A stretch of DNA of 7,880 nt, taken from positions 1 to 7,880 of the forward strand of contig JBBIQJ010000124.1 of NCBI GenBank assembly GCA_037442385.1. The letters are read 5' to 3'. Source of the DNA: LDYB01 sp037442385 (lineage in GTDB: Bacteria > Armatimonadota > Fimbriimonadia > Fimbriimonadales > GBS-DC). Position 1 is the first letter of the stretch. Each line of letters begins with the position of its first letter. Below, one piece after another: positions 1 through 5,964 of this stretch. The notes beneath the pieces were generated by a model. That model saw only the letters and a program-made list of their open reading frames with translations, was not told the origin of the DNA and did no database searches. The position numbers and the translations under genes were made by a program.

Positions 1-380
1 GGGAAGGGACGCTCCAGCACAAAGAGTCCCGACTCTACCGTGCGGTTCGCCTGCATTACAGGGGTCAGGTTGAAGGTCACTTCCACTTCCAATGAACTGC
101 CATCCGAGTCGGGGTCAAACCATGTGGGACCAATCCCGTCCATCGAGACGAACCAGACATGCCGGTTGCCCCAGCCACACTGGGAGTACCAGTCAGGTCC
201 TGTCGGTCCCTGACAGTCGGTGGAGGTATCCGAGAGGGTTAGACAGCCGTTCGCAAACGACCAGGTGAAATCCGACGAGGCGTCGTCGTGCCACACATAC
301 GGACGCACCCACACACTCTGTGCGCTCGCCCATGTCATCAGGGCAGCGCTCGCCAGTGCCATCATCCACAATCGCTTCAT
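1..380 (-). CDS. Secreted protein of unknown function, N-terminal part (runs off the left edge)
   Basis: Reading leftward from ATG at 380-378, an open frame continues without a stop to base 1, giving 126 codons of an incomplete gene. The start is well supported: GGAAGGAGG lies 8 nt upstream, and a consensus promoter lies about 85 bp upstream. The protein begins with a clear Sec signal peptide: MKR, a hydrophobic stretch at about residues 4-18, and an ASA-Q cleavage site near residue 20. The mature part is rich in Trp, Asp, Ser and Gly, has three Cys (46, 56, 68), and includes FDPDSDGSSLEVEVTFNL at about 88-105, which looks like an extracellular beta-sandwich. I do not recognise the family. 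It lies divergent to a PEP-CTERM protein and could itself carry a C-terminal sorting tail, but that end is outside the window. Confidence 0.8.
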   Translation of the reverse strand, partial: MKRLWMMALASAALMTWASAQSVWVRPYVWHDDASSDFTWSFANGCLTLSDTSTDCQGPTGPDWYSQCGWGNRHVWFVSMDGIGPTWFDPDSDGSSLEVEVTFNLTPVMQANRTVESGLFVLERPF

Positions 381-441
381 CGCTTGTGCCTCCTTCCATC
401 GATTTCACTAACCGCAACAGGGGATAAGGTGTAGCGTTCCC

Positions 442-457
442 CGTTAATCGATTAGCG
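442..457. promoter_or_regulatory. Near-palindrome at the predicted transcription start, possible operator
   Basis: CGTTAATCGATTAGCG is a 16-bp inverted repeat with one mismatched pair around a perfect TAATCGATTA core. It lies just downstream of the -10 box, across the predicted +1 of the leftward promoter, where a repressor would block initiation. A second ATCGAT occurs at 398-403 in the leader. The site is visible in the sequence, but its role is inferred. Confidence 0.35.
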
Positions 458-464
458 TACCCAT

Positions 465-493
465 ATTATAGCACATTTTTCGCCGTTTGTCAA
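465..493 (-). promoter_or_regulatory. Consensus sigma-70 promoter for the leftward secreted-protein gene
   Basis: On the minus strand TTGACA (493-488) is separated by exactly 17 bp from TATAAT (470-465), so both hexamers match the housekeeping sigma consensus perfectly. Transcription would start near 458, leaving a leader of about 78 nt before the ATG at 380. The position, orientation and downstream ribosome binding site all fit the leftward gene. Confidence 0.88.
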
Positions 494-673
494 GGGGCGG
501 CGGGGAAATTTCGTTCCAAAATCGGTACATTTGCACCGCTTTTGCGTCCAAATTCGCGTCAGAGTTGGAGGAGGGAAACGAAAAGTCCGCTCACATCTCA
601 TATTTCACATAACACCACGCTCACTCAACAGAGTTCAAATCAGGTTCATACAGGGGCAATAAATTCTGCGCTT

Positions 674-690
674 TTGGCACAAAAGTTGCT
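674..690 (+). promoter_or_regulatory. Sigma-54 (RpoN) type -24/-12 promoter for the PEP-CTERM gene
   Basis: TTGGCACAAAAGTTGCT matches the RpoN consensus TTGGCACG-N4-TTGCW at every defined position except the G after TTGGCAC. The GG and GC elements have the required spacing, which would put +1 near 701 and give a leader of about 119 nt. No convincing sigma-70 promoter was seen on the plus strand here. In some exopolysaccharide-forming bacteria PEP-CTERM genes are controlled by the PrsK/PrsR system together with RpoN, so the placement makes biological sense. Part of the motif also forms a small inverted repeat (CTTTTG-GCA-CAAAAG, 671-685), an alternative reading. Confidence 0.6.
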
Positions 691-807
691 GCATCAGGCT
701 GTAGTCAACTGCGTTGTGAGAGTGATTTTGGCTCCCGCCCTCCGTGAGGGACTGCGGACCAAGGAATGAAACATCGCTTGAAACGCGTGGTTGCCGCAAC
801 ACCGAAC

Positions 808-813
808 GGAGGT
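808..813 (+). promoter_or_regulatory. Ribosome binding site fixing the PEP-CTERM gene start at 820
   Basis: GGAGGT lies 6 nt before ATG at 820. The frame is open from an earlier in-frame ATG at 766, but that codon has only AAGG almost directly against it, which is too close to work well. Starting at 820 also gives a normal signal peptide. Confidence 0.75.
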
Positions 814-819
814 AAGACA

Positions 820-1473
820 ATGCGATTGGTAAGACGAACTGAGAAACTCGGCTCGCGCTTTCTGCGCTGGAGTATGGTTGTCGGAACGGCATTGACTTTG
901 AGCAGGGCGCTATATGCACAGAATCTCGTCCAGAACGGCAGCTTCGAGACGCCTGAGGTTGGTAGAAGAGTCACGTGGTTTTCAGGACAAACCTTCGATG
1001 GGTTCTGGTATGTGTCTCAAGGGAGTATCGATATTGTTGGACCTGAGAATATTTATACTCCTTATGAGGGTGAACAACTTGTTGACCTGAACGGTACCCT
1101 GATAGGCGGTATCTATCAGGACGTCAATATCACCGCGTCTGGGGTGTACAACCTGTTCTTCGCCATGAACGGGAACTATGCAGCCAGTCCAGCGATTACG
1201 CGCACGATGAGTGTTTCGCTGGGGAGTCTATTCTCCAGAAGTTACGCACACCACAACGGCGACCCCTGGACAGTCTACTCCGAGAACATTACGATCAGCA
1301 CTCCCGGAACCTATCGACTGTCATTTATCAGTACGACCAGAAATACCCTCCAGGACTCCTTTGGTCCGATGATTGACGATGTGCGTTTGGAGTTGGTGCC
1401 CGAACCTGCCAGCCTGACGGCGATTGGCATCGGCTTGGCGAGTTTATTGGGACTGCGTCGGCGCAAATGCTGA
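820..1473 (+). CDS. PEP-CTERM sorting-domain protein with a choice-of-anchor C / DUF642-like domain
   Basis: This is a 217-residue exported structural protein. Residues 1-33 form a signal peptide with a long basic n-region (RLVRRTEKLGSRFLR), a hydrophobic core, and ALYA-QN cleavage. The mature protein opens with NLVQNGSFETP (35-45), followed by FWYVSQGSIDIVG, EGEQLVDLNG (83-92), GGIYQDV, GNY (118-120) and GPMIDDV (182-188). These are the spaced motifs of the choice-of-anchor C / DUF642-like jelly-roll family. The C-terminus is a complete PEP-CTERM signal: VPEP at 193-196, a hydrophobic helix at about 199-211, and the basic tail RRRKC. In known systems an exosortase (EpsH/XrtA type) recognises and cleaves this tail during export to the surface or matrix. 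No exosortase lies in the window. The ligand is unknown, and a glycan is possible from the fold. Expression may depend on RpoN. Confidence 0.88.
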   Translation: MRLVRRTEKLGSRFLRWSMVVGTALTLSRALYAQNLVQNGSFETPEVGRRVTWFSGQTFDGFWYVSQGSIDIVGPENIYTPYEGEQLVDLNGTLIGGIYQDVNITASGVYNLFFAMNGNYAASPAITRTMSVSLGSLFSRSYAHHNGDPWTVYSENITISTPGTYRLSFISTTRNTLQDSFGPMIDDVRLELVPEPASLTAIGIGLASLLGLRRRKC

Positions 1474-1498
1474 GGCATGCCTGCCCACGCCCCATTCG

Positions 1499-1538
1499 CC
1501 CCCCTCTCCCCAACCGCGCGGGGAGGGGGGCAGGTTTT
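1499..1538 (+). terminator. GC-rich hairpin with T run after the PEP-CTERM gene
   Basis: CCCCCCTCTCCCC (1499-1511) can pair with GGGGAGGGGGG (1520-1530), with a 2-nt bulge, around an 8-nt loop. CAGG and then TTTT (1535-1538) follow. It lies 25 nt past the stop codon and would act as an intrinsic terminator, although the T run is short and four bases away from the stem. C-rich / G-rich inverted units of this kind also occur as dispersed repeats in some genomes, so it could be a repeat copy serving as a terminator. Confidence 0.55.
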
Positions 1539-1560
1539 ATATCGCTTCTGAGCCGATATA
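1538..1560. repeat. Short inverted repeat downstream of the terminator
   Basis: TATATCG (1538-1544) and CGATATA (1554-1560) are perfect 7-bp inverted arms around a 9-nt loop. The repeat could be an operator or an RNA hairpin in the leader of the MFS gene. No convincing promoter was found in this gap, so the transcription start for the MFS gene is unresolved. Confidence 0.35.
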
Positions 1561-1588
1561 GCAGGAAAATTAGGCACGGATTCGAACT

Positions 1589-1608
1589 CTCCCCACCATC
1601 AGGGGAGG
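1589..1608 (+). promoter_or_regulatory. Ribosome binding site of the MFS gene, held in a small hairpin
   Basis: GGGGAGG (1602-1608) lies 5 nt before ATG at 1614 and fixes that start. CTCCCC at 1589-1594 can pair perfectly with GGGGAG at 1602-1607 across a 7-nt loop, covering the Shine-Dalgarno site. The start at 1614 is preferred over in-frame codons from 1467, which lie across the terminator hairpin and would add about 49 Pro/Arg-rich residues. Confidence 0.5.
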
Positions 1609-1613
1609 AAGCG

Positions 1614-2969
1614 ATGAACGGAGCAGGCTATAACGCACAGAAGCTGTTTATCGCGAGCTGTATTGCGCTGGTCACCACGGCGATGGCATTCTCCATCCGC
1701 GCCGACATCCTCAAGGAACTGGGCACGACCTTCGACATCAGCCACGAGCAGCAGGGGCTGGTGAACCTGATGGGCATCTGGGGTTTCCCGATTGCCATCC
1801 TGCTGGTGGGTCCGCTGGTTAACACAATCGGGATGGGACGCCTGCTGAAACTGGCATGTCTGGGGCATATTCTGGGGATTGTGTTCACGATTCTCTCGCC
1901 GAACTACGGGTTTGTTGCGTTGCTGGCGTCTACCTTGCTGGTGGGGCTGGCAAACGGAACAGTGGAAGCCGTGATTAATCCACTGGCTGCCACGATATAC
2001 CCCCACGAGAAAACCCACAAACTCAATGTGTTGCACGCCTGGTGGCCTGGCGGGCTGATTATTGGCGGGCTGGTCACCTTCGCGCTGGCGGAGTTTTTCA
2101 GCGCCCCGTGGCAGGTGCGAGTGGGCATGATTATTGTGCCTGCGCTGATTTACGGGGCGATGATCTGGACGGAGCGCTTCCCCCAGACCGAGCGCGCGGC
2201 TTCAGGGGTCAGCATGGGCGAAATGTTTATGCAGATTCTGCGTCCGGGCGTGCTGTTACTCATTCTGTGTATGTGTATGACCGCCATTACCGAGCTGGGA
2301 CCCGACCAGTGGGTGGGTTCTGTGCTGACCGACACAGTGGGCATTCGCGGCATCCTGTTTCTGGTTTACACTTCGGGGCTGATGTTCGTGTTGCGTCTGA
2401 TCGCGGGACCCGTTACGCGCGTATTCACGCCAGTTGGATTGCTGGCAATTTGTGCCGCGTTCGCCGCGGTGGGGCTGTATATGTTGAGCTACGCCTTTGA
2501 AGCAGGGATGGCGTTTCTGGCAGCGACCATCTTCGGGATTGGCAAAGCCTATTTCTGGCCGACAATGCTGGGCGTGGTGTCGGAGCGCTATCCGCGCGGG
2601 GGCGAGTTCCTGCTGGCGGTGATGGGGGCGGCAGGCATGATTGCTGCCGGCGTCGCGGGTCCGTGGATGGGGCGCATCTACGATGAATACACCATCCGCC
2701 ATCTGACACCCGAAGTGCGACAGATTGTGGTGGTGGACGGACGGTTCAGCCCCGAAAGAGCGAAAGAGTTGCGCGATCAGGCACAGGCGGGCGACCCGAC
2801 AGCACAGGAGCAGGTGAAGGTGCTGGATCAGGCACTGCGCGAGGGCGCGGCGATGACCTTCCGTGTGGTCGCCGTCCTGCCCGCGATTCTGGTGGTGCTG
2901 TTCGGGGCGCAGTTCTTGTATTATCGGGCGCAGGGCGGCTACCGCCCCGTGTCTATTGACGGGCATTAG
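1614..2969 (+). CDS. Major facilitator superfamily transporter, probably FucP-like sugar or solute carrier
   Basis: This 451-residue inner-membrane protein has about 12 hydrophobic segments, with TM1 at about residues 9-28 and the last at about 414-434. The TM2-TM3 loop carries a shortened version of the MFS signature (GPLVNTIGMGRLL, 66-78). NPLAATIYP (122-130), HAWWPGG (141-147) and TELGPDQWV (226-234) resemble motifs in FucP-like sugar permeases (COG0738 type). The transported molecule cannot be named from sequence, and proton-driven sugar symport is a family-based guess. A hydrophilic, helix-prone insert at about 357-412, between the last two membrane segments, should face the periplasm and is longer than usual. 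The gene stands alone on its strand, 140 nt after the PEP-CTERM gene, with a hairpin-masked ribosome binding site. Its tail overlaps the convergent glycosyltransferase gene by 17 bp. Confidence 0.85.
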   Translation: MNGAGYNAQKLFIASCIALVTTAMAFSIRADILKELGTTFDISHEQQGLVNLMGIWGFPIAILLVGPLVNTIGMGRLLKLACLGHILGIVFTILSPNYGFVALLASTLLVGLANGTVEAVINPLAATIYPHEKTHKLNVLHAWWPGGLIIGGLVTFALAEFFSAPWQVRVGMIIVPALIYGAMIWTERFPQTERAASGVSMGEMFMQILRPGVLLLILCMCMTAITELGPDQWVGSVLTDTVGIRGILFLVYTSGLMFVLRLIAGPVTRVFTPVGLLAICAAFAAVGLYMLSYAFEAGMAFLAATIFGIGKAYFWPTMLGVVSERYPRGGEFLLAVMGAAGMIAAGVAGPWMGRIYDEYTIRHLTPEVRQIVVVDGRFSPERAKELRDQAQAGDPTAQEQVKVLDQALREGAAMTFRVVAVLPAILVVLFGAQFLYYRAQGGYRPVSIDGH

Positions 2970-3897
2970 GCATGCGTCGCCAGAACACCTGCCAGAAGAC
3001 ACTGGCGTAATGGCGGTATTGCGCCACGCGCCCCAGCGTCAAAATAGTCAGGCTGAACCCAATCAGCCAGCGCAGGAGCGCACCGAACTGGTTCAGGACG
3101 AAACAGAGCGCGGCAGGGAGCGCGCCATGAAACTTGTGAAAGAACCGCTCCTTGCCGCGATTGTAATAAATCACCATCTCGGCGCGCTGACCCTCGCCAC
3201 TCGCGCCCAGATGATGCACAAAAATGGCGTCATGCACATAATAGAGCTTGCCCCCTGCCTGGCGCAGGCGGTAGCAGAGGTCGGTGTCCTCGCAGTAGAG
3301 AAAATACGCCTCATCAAATTCGGGGAAGCGTCCGTCTAACTGGCGGCGGAGCATCAGGCACGCCCCCATCAACTGCTCCGTCTCTATAGTACTGCTGAAA
3401 TCCCACCATGTGCGCCAGTAGCCGCCGAACAGGCGCGTTTTGGGGAATAGTTTCGCCAGCATCGTCTGCTCACAGAAGACCGCCCAGAGGGTTAACTCGC
3501 CCGCGCATGAGGGCTGGATGCGCCCGTTGGGGTAACGGAGTTGCCCCCCACAGGCAGTCGCTTCGGGATGAGCGTCCATGAACGCCACGAGCCGCGCCAG
3601 CGCGTGTTGCTGGGGGCGTGCGTCGGCATTCAGAATCAGCGCGTAACGCCCCCGCGCCGCTCGCCAGCCCTGATTGCACCCCGCCCCAAAGCCCCTGTTT
3701 TCGGCGTTCGCAATCAGCACAACCTCAGGGAACTCGTTGCGCACCATCTCCGCGCTACCGTCGGTGGAAGCATTGTCCACCACAATCACTTCGTATGGGA
3801 CTTCGGCGGCTTCCCGAAGTGCGAGCAGACATGCGCGCAGCAGGTTGCGCGTGTTGTAGTTGACAATAATCACCGAGAGGTCGGGCGGGTTAGCCAT
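2953..3897 (-). CDS. Family 2 glycosyltransferase (GT-A fold, rhamnosyltransferase-like)
   Basis: This 314-residue enzyme should transfer a sugar from a nucleotide donor to a growing surface glycan at the inner face of the membrane. GT2 landmarks are in order: DLSVIIVNYNT (6-16), VIVVDNASTDGS (37-48), the metal-binding region LNADARP (89-95), MGACLMLRR (177-185), and the acidic acceptor-side motif YFLYCEDTDLCYRL (198-211). The spacing resembles WbbL/RfbF-type rhamnosyltransferases, but the donor is not proven. A hydrophobic region at about 260-290 may bind the membrane. The start at 3897 (MANPPDLS) is chosen because the fold begins at once; upstream in-frame codons add Ser/Thr-rich residues absent from the family. 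The start overlaps the PilZ stop by 8 nt and has no clear Shine-Dalgarno site, so translation is probably coupled. It is the last gene of the operon and no terminator is visible after it. Confidence 0.9.
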   Translation of the reverse strand: MANPPDLSVIIVNYNTRNLLRACLLALREAAEVPYEVIVVDNASTDGSAEMVRNEFPEVVLIANAENRGFGAGCNQGWRAARGRYALILNADARPQQHALARLVAFMDAHPEATACGGQLRYPNGRIQPSCAGELTLWAVFCEQTMLAKLFPKTRLFGGYWRTWWDFSSTIETEQLMGACLMLRRQLDGRFPEFDEAYFLYCEDTDLCYRLRQAGGKLYYVHDAIFVHHLGASGEGQRAEMVIYYNRGKERFFHKFHGALPAALCFVLNQFGALLRWLIGFSLTILTLGRVAQYRHYASVFWQVFWRRMPNARQ

Positions 3898-4540
3898 CGG
3901 TGAAGGCGAGGTGCAGGCAGAAGAGGTAATCGCTTCGGTGTAGCGTGCGCTTGCAGGCACGAACCTGCGCCGTGCAGACAGCCCTCGAAAGCGCGCTCTT
4001 CAGACTCGGCGGGATTTCCAGCTGGAGTAGCGTTCCTTCGGCGAGGGGTAGAGGGGCAAACAGGCGCATGCCCCCTGCGCTCACATCCTGGACCCAGCCG
4101 ATGAAAGTCTCGCCGTTGGCACGCGCTTCAAGGGACACTTCGTCGCTCAGCAAAACACGCGGGTGGCGACGCCGCTGATGAACCTGCCAGCAGCTGGGGT
4201 TTGCGACCAGCAGATAGGGGTGGGAACCTTCGCGTGTGAAGCCCGTGAACTGGCTCTCTGCCGTATAGACGCCGCCTGGCGCGGTGAGCGTCAGGCGCAC
4301 GCGTACACCCGCCTCAAAGCGCAGGGGTAAGCCGTTGCGCATCGGCGGCGCCAGCACAAGATGGCGCTCCGTCGTTGTATGCAACAGCGTGGTATAAATC
4401 TGACCCTCCACCTCTATCTGCACGCGCTGGTGTGTTAGCACAGGGGGGCGCAAACCCATGGGGTAGGCGCGCCGGTTCCACCATGCAATCGCGGCGCCCC
4501 CCAGCACAGCCAAGCCAAGCAGTAAACCCAGTTCTATCAT
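3890..4540 (-). CDS. Membrane-anchored PilZ-domain protein, predicted c-di-GMP receptor
   Basis: This protein has 216 residues. Residues 3-21 form one hydrophobic membrane segment followed by WNRR, which places the rest in the cytoplasm. Residues about 38-118 form a beta-rich domain in the position of the YcgR-type N-terminal (flagellar brake) domain. The PilZ domain at about 120-214 carries both c-di-GMP contact motifs: QRRRHPR (122-128, the RxxxR element with R124 and R128) and DVSAGG (152-157, the D/NxSxxG element). All key residues are present, so binding is expected. Its ATG overlaps the TGA of the preceding TPR gene (ATGA at 4540-4537), and its own stop overlaps the start of the glycosyltransferase gene. 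The context suggests it senses c-di-GMP to control glycan synthesis by its neighbours rather than motility, since no flagellar or pilus gene is present. Confidence 0.88.
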   Translation of the reverse strand: MIELGLLLGLAVLGGAAIAWWNRRAYPMGLRPPVLTHQRVQIEVEGQIYTTLLHTTTERHLVLAPPMRNGLPLRFEAGVRVRLTLTAPGGVYTAESQFTGFTREGSHPYLLVANPSCWQVHQRRRHPRVLLSDEVSLEARANGETFIGWVQDVSAGGMRLFAPLPLAEGTLLQLEIPPSLKSALSRAVCTAQVRACKRTLHRSDYLFCLHLAFTDG

Positions 4541-5964
4541 CGCTCAGGTTTCGGCTGGGCAGATTCCAGCTCGCGCAACGCTTCAATACGGAGCGTGGCT
4601 GCCTGTTCCGCCTCCTCCCGGTTACGCGACAGCAAGTAGCGTGCCATATGTTGCGCCGACTGCCCCAGCAACTGCGCCCCGAAACGCACATGCTGGTAAG
4701 GTTTCTGGAGGGTCGCGTCCGGCTGCATCCGTCCAAACCACTGCCCGAACTCCAGCACTCGCTGCACCAGCTGCTCGCCCCGTTCGCGGAGCTGTTTCCA
4801 ATCGGGCGCGGGGTCGCTGGCAAGGCGACGGAGGTCTAAAATCTCATTCGCAAAATCGGTGAACGCGCCTGAAACAATCATCCACCACAGACTAACTTGC
4901 TCGCCGAAACCTTGGACCGGCTCGCCTGTAATCTCGTAGCGCCGTTTGGCGCCCTGTAGCAGGTATTCGCGCCAGCGCACTTCAGGCAGATTCGCGCTCT
5001 GGAGAGAGGTCAGCACCGCTTCGGCTTCGTCCGTGTGTCCTGAGGCTAACAGCACATCAAAAAGGTACAGGCGCAGCGTGCTGGAGGCGGGATTCGCGCG
5101 CAGTCTTTGCTGGAGCGCTTCTATCACCTGGGGTGGCTCATGATGTTCCCGCAGGGTGCGCGCCCAGAGGTCAAGGAGTGTCTCGTCGTCCGGGAAGAGC
5201 GCAAGCGCGTCGTCGATTGCCTGAGCCGTCAGGCTCTCCATGTCGAGCTGGCGATAAATCTGGATGAGTTGCAGGCGGTAGGTGAGGTTTGTGGGCTCCT
5301 GATTGATGAGCGTGCGCAGGGGGGCAATCGCTTCACGCAAGCGCCCCTCCTGAAGCAGTTGCTCCAGCCGCTTCTGGGGCGTGTTCGCAGGGGGGGAGGG
5401 CGATTGATTCTGGGAAACCGGGGGCAGTGAAGGGTTTTCAGGGAGCGTGGGTAAATCGGCAAACGCCTCCTGATTCATGCGCATCGCCAGCGTGCGCAGG
5501 AGGCTCATCAGCGCGTTCTGATAGGTTTCCTCGGTGAACTGTTGAATCCCTTCGCTTTGCCAGAGCGGGGCACGCCGCCCGAGCTGCCATAAAGTGCAGG
5601 CGTATTGAATCTGTCCCTTCTTGCCGTTTGTGCAACGCACCGTGAGTAGATAGGTTGCCCCCATCGCCCGCGCGACCTGCATTAGCAGGGTGGCGTCGGG
5701 CTGTTCGGCGAGGCTGGAGGCAAGTCCACGCGCCTGCAACACCTGTTGCACCGCGGGATGACTGGGATGATACCACTCCACGCGCACTTTACGAATCTCG
5801 TTCAGAAACGCGGTCAGAGGCGCCTGAACGGGCAGGTTGGGGTCTTCCTCTGAGCTGGAGAAGGGGACGCGCTCATGGTAGACCAGCAGCAGGGGCGCCT
5901 GCTGGGCGTTCAGACTCTGCCAGCAGACGAGAAAACCCAGCAGGATGGCGCTCACTCGTCGCAT
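4537..5964 (-). CDS. Exported TPR protein with a CsgG/FlgO/TolB-like N-terminal region
   Basis: This protein has 475 residues. A signal peptide (MRR, hydrophobic core, SLNA-QQ near residue 20) sends it to the periplasm; there is no lipobox at the cleavage site. Residues about 23-165 show the pattern of CsgG/FlgO/TolB-like periplasmic domains: LLLVY, then VARAMGATYLLTVRC (97-111), alternating strands IQYACTLWQLG, and PLWQS (133-137). This assignment is tentative. A Pro/Asn/Ser-rich linker (about 172-196) leads to TPR-like helical repeats (about 197-325), then a helical tail of unknown function to 475 that includes SLWWMIVSGAF. The start at 5964 overlaps the upstream gene by 13 nt; an in-frame ATG at 5985 and a GTG at 5955 are alternatives. 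No strong Shine-Dalgarno site is seen, consistent with coupled translation. It is probably a scaffold or assembly factor for an envelope complex. Confidence 0.75.
   Translation of the reverse strand: MRRVSAILLGFLVCWQSLNAQQAPLLLVYHERVPFSSSEEDPNLPVQAPLTAFLNEIRKVRVEWYHPSHPAVQQVLQARGLASSLAEQPDATLLMQVARAMGATYLLTVRCTNGKKGQIQYACTLWQLGRRAPLWQSEGIQQFTEETYQNALMSLLRTLAMRMNQEAFADLPTLPENPSLPPVSQNQSPSPPANTPQKRLEQLLQEGRLREAIAPLRTLINQEPTNLTYRLQLIQIYRQLDMESLTAQAIDDALALFPDDETLLDLWARTLREHHEPPQVIEALQQRLRANPASSTLRLYLFDVLLASGHTDEAEAVLTSLQSANLPEVRWREYLLQGAKRRYEITGEPVQGFGEQVSLWWMIVSGAFTDFANEILDLRRLASDPAPDWKQLRERGEQLVQRVLEFGQWFGRMQPDATLQKPYQHVRFGAQLLGQSAQHMARYLLSRNREEAEQAATLRIEALRELESAQPKPER

Larger units (their letters stand above)
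381..819. other. Divergent intergenic control region
   Basis: This 439-bp stretch separates two divergent genes and holds no convincing gene of its own. It contains the sigma-70 promoter for the leftward gene, the sigma-54 element for the rightward gene, and a 10-bp direct repeat between them. The repeat is TCCAAAATCG at 515-524 and TCCAAATTCG at 547-556, one mismatch, 32 bp or about three helical turns apart. The copies lie roughly 180 and 150 bp upstream of the predicted sigma-54 start, within the usual range for activator sites. A small hairpin (CCCTC-CGT-GAGGG, 738-750) sits in the rightward leader. Confidence 0.55.

Noticed and set aside
381..457. Riboswitch in the leader of the leftward secreted-protein gene
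   Set aside because: I looked for the c-di-GMP-I (GEMM) conserved stretches and did not find them. The leader of about 78 nt is also short for one.
542..769. Short plus-strand frame in the divergent intergenic region
   Set aside because: It begins at a TTG without a ribosome binding site, its product is low in structure, and it spans the sigma-54 element.
766..819. Upstream in-frame ATG of the PEP-CTERM gene
   Set aside because: AAGG lies almost directly against it, whereas ATG at 820 has GGAGGT at good spacing and gives a normal signal peptide.
1570..1600. TTCGAAC resembling a tRNA T-loop at 1581-1587
   Set aside because: The flanking five-base stems do not pair on either strand, and no anticodon or acceptor arm could be drawn. 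TTCGAA is simply a palindrome.
1467..1613. N-terminal extension of the MFS gene
   Set aside because: It would be read through the terminator hairpin, overlaps the PEP-CTERM gene end, and adds Pro/Arg-rich residues before an otherwise typical first membrane segment.
2256..3002. Long minus-strand open frame (248 codons) opposite the MFS gene
   Set aside because: Its product is rich in His, Arg, Gln and Pro with no recognisable domain, and the opposite strand encodes a clear membrane protein. It is a shadow of that gene.
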